DNA of 64,000 bases, from NCBI GenBank assembly GCA_017591395.1, contig WEDG01001089.1:1-64000 (forward strand), written 5' to 3'. The stretch is from Schistocephalus solidus (taxonomy: Eukaryota; Platyhelminthes; Cestoda; Diphyllobothriidea; Diphyllobothriidae). A program made the translations under genes and the position numbers. The notes under the pieces are model-generated. The model had not been told where the DNA came from. It worked only from the letters and a program-made list of their open reading frames with translations, and searched no databases. Of this stretch, positions 56,280 to 64,000 are shown one piece after another; positions within the stretch are counted from its first letter, which is position 1, and every line of letters begins with the position of its first letter.

Positions 56280-56930
56280 CTAGTATGGGTTCACGGAGGA
56301 ATCCCAGCAAGCACAAGGCAACTCTGATGGTCATTTCCGACTTATTAACCGTCTCCAGTCAGCCAGCCAATCAGTCCTACCCTACCCAATATTTTGTTAA
56401 ACTGAGTTTCGCACTCGGATTGTTTGTTCATTGAGCGTTGTTAAGTTGGGCGCTCTATAGTTGAGCCATGGACCCGTCGTCTTGTCGGGCGAGAATAGCA
56501 CGCTCAGTCTGGTTGACCTTGTACACTTAAGCTCGGCTTTGGTTGCTGTCAATTCCGGCCTAAAGCTCATTTCTACCCTACATGAATCTGGAGTATGACC
56601 TCTTCTCGAAGCTGGCGCATTTAGTTTGCTTCATAAGGGCAGACTAACGCTCACCGATCGGTTACAGGACTCACTCGTCTCGTTGTGCCTTGGGGCTCAC
56701 TCTCAAGCCTCACCAGCAGCCGCACAGAGGCTATTATCATAAGCAGAGAACATTACTAACAAAGCTTCGGGAGACTTGAATGGCCATTTCTGGCTTTTTA
56801 GCCATCATCAGCCAGCCACACCCAACAATAGGCCTTTTAACACCTAAAAATCAAAACCGTTACCTGTTGGATATAATTCCAACTCTTTAACCAGTCATCC
56901 AGGAGCTCGTTAGCTTAATACTTTCTAATC
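56280..56930 (-). repeat. two tRNA-headed SINE copies
   Basis: 56280-56510 (-) ends in a head-like GACGGGTCCATGGCTCAAC and contains the GGTCATTTCCGACTTATTA body. 56640-56920 (-) contains CTCACCGATCGGTTACAGG, AGCCTCACCAGCAGCCGCAC, TGGCCATTTCTGGCT, CATCATCAGCCAGCCACACC and a diverged head. Both match the cluster at 34.6-35.3 kb. Confidence 0.65.
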
Positions 56931-57254
56931 GCTATACATCTCCCGTCCCGATGCCACGAAGAGACAGATAAACTGATCCATGTCCTACAATGGGATCAGA
57001 AGATTATTGACCATCACCTCCGTCTGGTACGGATTCAAAATATTCATATAGTTCTGACACGTATGTCGCCGGCTCGCAACCTCTGCATTCGATCAGTAGT
57101 ACCGTTGCGGGGATTGGAATCCTACTCTCACGGAATCAAAGTAAATTTCTCAGATTTTTGCGGCCGCGTTGGCGTATCCGTGGCTGACGACTACAAACGG
57201 ACCAAAACTCACAGTTGCGATCTCCGTGATCTTTGTCGGGTGAGATATTTGACA

Positions 57255-57540
57255 CTGAGGACATCCCTCAGGCCAACTATTCCAATTTGCGAGATTATCC
57301 CGTAAAATAACGCACATGTAAAGCAAAGATCGATGGACGCAAATTTCGTTTCAGTAACAGAGTGGTTGCAGTATGGAACGCTGTGCCCGCGGATGTTATT
57401 CTTTCCACCAGTGTGAATTCCTTAAGTGCAAACTGGACGCACATCAAGTATCTCAGTTACAATCACATTTCATATAATCACACTACTAACAATATACAAG
57501 TAGCCCTATAATTGTATTAGTTTAGACTAGTCGACGGTTG
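57255..57540 (+). mobile_element. LINE C-terminal fragment (CR1/Jockey group)
   Basis: In shifting frames it reads DGRKFRFSNRVVAVWNAVPA then DVILSTSVNS and CKLDAHQVSQLQS, equivalent to [20 protein letters not shown] at 3690-3760 on the - strand LINE. Only the extreme 3' end of the ORF and a short UTR are present. Confidence 0.7.
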
Positions 57541-57559
57541 GTTGCTTCCATGTCATTAT

Positions 57560-58230
57560 GCAATGGGAGTCAGACGGCGTTGGCTCCCCCATATCCCCTA
57601 ATTTAGTGAATCCTGGTGTGTGCGTTATGGGGGCAGGAAGTGCTGTGACGCGTGAAGACGGGTACGCCAACCCGTCAGCCAATGCGCCCACTCCCACCTC
57701 AGACATCTGACCGGCTCGGACAGTGTCTGATTGTGGGGGTGGGGGAGAGAGTGAAGTCGACGGCTCAGTGCTTTTTCCTCACTATAAACAATCTGACGCA
57801 CTTAAAAAGGTCAATGTGCGCTAAAAGCCGTGGCTTGGAAGGCTGCCAACTGACGGTATAATTCGGACCGCGTGGTCAGCCCAGTGTGTGTTTTGTGTGG
57901 AGTGACTGACTGGCGGACTGAGAGTCAGACTGCACTGGCTCCTTCTTAATGTGGCCTTTATGACACTCCCACTCGGTTGGAATCTGAGCTGTCCCTCTCT
58001 TCTGTTTTTGTATTCTTGTTTGGAGTAGGACCACAGTGCGTGGGCCTACGCCCTCTCCCATCTGCGGTGTTCTTGACCCTGTCTTGAAACCGGGTCCAGG
58101 TGGGGGAGTGGAACAGAGAGTGAGCTAGATGCATCGAAAGTCTACTTTCACTGTAATCCAGCGCGAGTCACCGTCCCTGCATAGCATATGGTGGACATCG
58201 TCGAACACGACGGTCGAACTAGCATGTATC
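57560..58230 (+). repeat. solo copy of the 680-bp repeat family
   Basis: It is collinear with 45008-45690 from GGAGTCAGACGGCG to GACGGTCGAACT, with moderate divergence and one ~40-base replacement near 57990-58030. No LINE coding sequence adjoins it, so the repeat can exist alone. Confidence 0.75.
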
Positions 58231-60887
<2,657 letters not shown>

Positions 60888-61421
60888 TGGGGTATCCATA
60901 CCCACAGCATGATTTCCACCATCGGTGTTCTACTATAGCACGATTTCTACTCTAATAGACGCTGTTAAAAAAAAAACAATCAGACGAAAAATTGTCTGTC
61001 TATATTGATGAATTGAATAAAAACTAAATAACAACAATTGAGCCACAAATAACAGTGTCATATCGTGTAGGATTGCTACAAAGTGGTCTTCCTCTCCTTT
61101 CAAAACACACCCGTAGTGTTCATGCAAGTGTCCCCAAGTAAATGCTGTGGAACCCCGCGGGTTTTCTTTAAAATTGAAAACTTGCTGTCTAACCAAGTCC
61201 TCTGGAGTTGCTGGGTTTGCATGCATCTGTATTTGGAGCAACGTAATTTTCCGGGTGATTTGCGGTTTTGTGATCGTACCTAGTCTGATTAGGTTGTCGA
61301 TAAACTAACCATTCGTTAGAATTTGTTGTTTAGCCTGCTTCTACTGTGCTTTAGGAATCAACATCGCTGCATCTCGCTTGTGTTGGCAGGAGTACCTAAC
61401 ATCGGTAATCTTACACAATCC

Positions 61422-61893
61422 AAAGAAGAAGAAGAAGAAGAAGAAGAAGAAGAAGAAGAAGAAGAAGAAGAAGAAGAAGAAGAAGAAGAGGAGGAGGAGG
61501 GAGAGAGGAGGAGGGAGGAGAGGGAGGAGGAGGAGGAGGAGGAGGAGGAGGAGGAGGAGGAGGAGGAGGAGGAGGAGGAGGAGGAGAGGAGGAGGAGGAG
61601 GGAGGAGGAGGAGGGAGGAGGAGGAGGAGGAGGGAGGAGGAGGAGGAGGAGGAGGAGGAGGAGGAGGAGGAGGAGGAGAAGGAGGAGGAGGAGGAGGGAG
61701 GAGGAGGAGGAGGAGGAGGAGGAGGAGGAGGAGGAGGAGGAGGAGGAGGGAGGAGGAGGAGGAGGAGGAGGAGGAGGAGGAGGGAGGAGGAGGAGGAGGA
61801 GGAGGAGGAGGAGGACGAGGACGAGGAGGAGGAGGAGGAGGAGGACGAGGAGGAAGAAGAAGATTAATATGAAGACGAAGAAGAAGAAAAAGT
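61422..61893 (+). repeat. long purine tract, (GAA)n grading into (GGA)n
   Basis: 61422-61815 is pure A/G for 394 bases: GAA repeats, then GGA with scattered phase shifts. A few GAC units follow, then GAA again to about 61893. The frames through it are compositional artefacts. Confidence 0.95.
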
Positions 61894-61949
61894 TTGTTCT
61901 CTCGTGGGAATCATGTCTTTATTCATCTGAACCATGGACCCATGGGCCA

Positions 61950-62400
61950 TCAGTTCCTGAGCCGTGGATCACCATCGTTTTCTTCGGCACGTGCAGCTCC
62001 ACCTATAAAACGGTCACGGTTGTACTTACAGCGCCCTGTGAATCCAACCTCGTCGATTTGTATTGCATTTTCCCGTGTTCCATTCAACTTTTCTCTCTTA
62101 GCGACAACTACCATTTCGGAGCAGACTTCCCGGCAGTAATTAAACCAGTCAACCACAGTATTTGAAAATCTACCAGAAAGCTTTGTCACTTCTTCCAGTG
62201 GCCTTCTGTTGTTCCAGAGACAAACTAGCTCGAACATTTCACAGATCTTCAAATTTCAGTAGGGTTTTCCGTTCAAATCACAATAATGGAAGACTTCGTT
62301 TTCTTCTGCACCGGCGCATTCTGCCCACAGACATTCTTGTTAGCGAACATCACCAGCCTATCGCACTCGCGGCAAAATTCTTCCTCTACTAAGAGATCAT
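61950..62400 (-). mobile_element. Merlin-like (IS1016/ISXO2-type) transposase remnant
   Basis: The - strand frame 62252-61950 reads LVCLWNNRRPLEEVTKLSGR, VVDWFNYCREVCSEMVVVAK and AIQIDEVGFTGRCKYNRDRF. This is the helix-turn-helix followed by the start of the DDE domain of ISXO2-type transposases, with I-D-E as the first catalytic Asp. Upstream in another frame, EEEFCRECDRLVMFANKN resembles the N-terminal zinc ribbon. After KYNRDRF the protein no longer resembles the family, and about 60 bases further the purine tract begins. Merlin elements are known in flatworms. The assignment is by motif. Confidence 0.55.
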
Positions 62401-63334
62401 GTTGGAGGCGATATCAGGAGGACGCTGCTTCTTCACTATGCACCACTTGAGCAGTAGACTCTCGTTACAACATTTTGAAGAATATGCTGAAGTAGGAACA
62501 ATAAAGAGAAGGTGGGAATCACGATTTTATAGCACCGATAAATCGGACGCACTAAGAGTTAACGCTTGTAAGACTGCCAGGTGAGGTAATATCTGGGGTC
62601 CTCGTTAGGAGTGACCAATGCTATGGCCTCAATAGCATTCTTGTCTGTATGGGAAATCGGATTCGTCCTTACTGTGGCCTGGTACATGAAGTGTAGACCA
62701 GGGGGTTGCGGCTTCGTTGTCGATTTGGACGGTATGTTGTCTCCCATGTCTATTTTTCGGGATTCCTTCCGGTATGATTGATGGTCGCTCTACGACTACA
62801 TGTGAGGACACTAGCGTTCGCTAACTCGATCCGTGAATGACCGTTCAGCAATGTCAATACTCCCGATTGCGGTCGAAAAGACAACGGACCCATTTACGCA
62901 GCTGAATATCTGGCAGTTTTTGGGTCTCCCTGCCAAGTTAGTCTAACCAGCACCCTAGGTCTCTCAATCCGTGATCATGCGCAGTTTAAGTAACAATGAA
63001 GGCCTACTACAACGTTTCGTGAAGATATCTGCGCCACTGGGAGATTTCTGTCAGCTCTTTTGATGTCATTGAACAGCCGAATTCCAACCTATTTTGTATG
63101 AATGGATAGGAGAAATTCGAACTCGTGGCTGTATCTGCATAGGGGCCGGAAGACGAGGACAACATCTAGGAAGACGATAAACTGCGCATAGATGCAACTG
63201 CCTAGCCCTATAGCCTTCAGAGACCCCCATGTCTTACCCGCGTTGACGGAATCTTAAGCTGACAGTTTGATCGTCCCTATTTGGGCATCGGCTCATGACC
63301 TGAGCGGTCTTGGCACACGAGGAGCCCATCGGGA

Positions 63335-63336
<2 letters not shown>
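62401..63336. other. no gene recognised
   Basis: 62800-62880 contains a short stretch like the SINE tail (GTTCGCTAACTCGATCCG). No other feature is supported. Confidence 0.35.

Positions 63337-63366
<30 letters not shown>
63337..63366 (+). repeat. (GA)n microsatellite
   Basis: About 30 bases of GA repeat. Confidence 0.9.
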
Positions 63367-63369
<3 letters not shown>

Positions 63370-63471
63370 TTAGCAAGCGGTCCGTTAACTCTTGATGGCC
63401 TCACAGTGCGATCCCGTCGATTAATTCACGCCCGTACCCGTCCCCTCTCCCACTTTTCTGTCGCTCAGCTC

Positions 63472-63492
63472 GGGGGGGGGAGGGGCGGGGGG
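63472..63492 (+). other. G-run cluster, possible G-quadruplex
   Basis: Nine G, A, four G, C, six G in succession. The runs can supply four G-tracts with one-base loops, so quadruplex formation is plausible. No gene nearby gives it a role. Confidence 0.4.
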
Positions 63493-63779
63493 CATGGAAT
63501 GTGAGCGGAGTGGGGAGAGGGTCCACACGTCCTAACAAACATACACACACGCACTGCTCTCAAAACTAGGTCAAGCTGAAACAGTGAAAGGATAGTCTTT
63601 CAGAACTCCACATGATTTAGGCCGTAGGCTGAAAAACCTACGAAGGACAGAGACGAATACGTGTGTCCTTGAAATCACAAAAATAATGCATTGAGATTAA
63701 TCAGGAGAACCGCAGGTGATTTTACTGCTGTAAGACAGCTTCATAATTGATTCAGTTGAGTTTGATATGCTTCAGTCTA

Positions 63780-64000
63780 CACCTGTTTACTTGGTAAAGC
63801 TTGGGTTGGTGTTAGGGGTAAGATAAGGGTGATGATTAAGTTTAGGGGTGACGGGCTAGGGTTATTTGATGGTGTTAGGGATTAAAACTTAGGGCAAGGA
63901 CTTAGGGTTATAGAGGAAATTTTTTATGGCTAGGGTTAGGCATTGCAGTTGAAGTTAGGGTTTGGAGTTGGGGTGAGGGCTTAGAGTTAGTGTTAGGGTT
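63780..64000 (+). repeat. degenerate telomere-like TTAGGG tract, runs off the window
   Basis: GGTGTTAGGGGTAAGATAAGG, GGCTAGGGTTATTTG, GACTTAGGGTTATAG, GGCTAGGGTTAGGC and a final AGTGTTAGGGTT form a variant hexamer array that continues past the end of the window. Confidence 0.75.

Noticed and set aside
61323..62165. 280-codon and 164-codon open frames of Glu, Arg, Gly and Lys
   Set aside because: They are translations of the GAA/GGA microsatellite and stay open only because of composition.

Overview
The window looks like flatworm nuclear DNA, most likely a tapeworm of the diphyllobothriidean type (Spirometra / Schistocephalus-like). That placement is an inference. It rests on (a) a single-copy animal gene of the FMR1/FXR family with a 38-bp first intron followed by kilobase introns, (b) a very high load of non-LTR retrotransposons, Penelope, mariner and Merlin-like remnants plus tRNA-headed SINEs, and (c) a LINE whose polymerase ends in a C2H2 zinc-finger array, a type I associate with these cestodes. 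There are no operons, prokaryotic signals or CRISPR arrays.

Layout. 0-12 kb is a pile of CR1/Jockey-group LINEs: two tail-to-tail 3' fragments, one copy split by the nested insertion of a second, antisense LINE, and one nearly full-length element (about 6.5-11.8 kb) with intact ORF1, decayed ORF2 and a tandem repeat in its 3' UTR. ORF1 ends on a perfect -1 slippery heptamer that leads into the ORF2 frame. 13.7-24.3 kb is the FMR1/FXR homologue on the + strand. I rebuilt it as seven phase-compatible exons (591 codons plus stop) encoding the Tudor, KH0, KH1, KH2 and low-complexity C-terminal regions. Two copies of one deleted RTE-like LINE lie in opposite orientation in introns 2 and 5, so they flank exons 3-5. 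24-36 kb is mainly non-coding, with SINEs, a fold-back repeat with telomere-like arms and a Penelope-like GIY-YIG remnant. 36.6-46 kb holds a degenerate zinc-finger LINE tail, copies of a ~680-bp repeat and a nearly full-length zinc-finger LINE. 46-50 kb contains a small inverted repeat, another telomere-like tract and, on the - strand, an intact intronless 446-aa coiled-coil ORF that I cannot name. 52-55 kb has two mariner remnants, and 56-64 kb has SINEs, a LINE tail, long purine repeats, a Merlin-like remnant and a final telomere-like tract.

Only two loci look like host protein genes: the FMR1/FXR homologue and the 48.5-49.8 kb coiled-coil ORF. Almost everything else that is recognisable is selfish DNA. 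The observations most worth following up are the inverted LINE arms around FXR exons 3-5 (801 nt, a multiple of three), the ORF1/ORF2 slippery site, the altered GxxG loop in KH2, the zinc-finger LINE flanked by direct repeats, and the orphan coiled-coil gene. All boundaries of repeats were placed by eye and are approximate.
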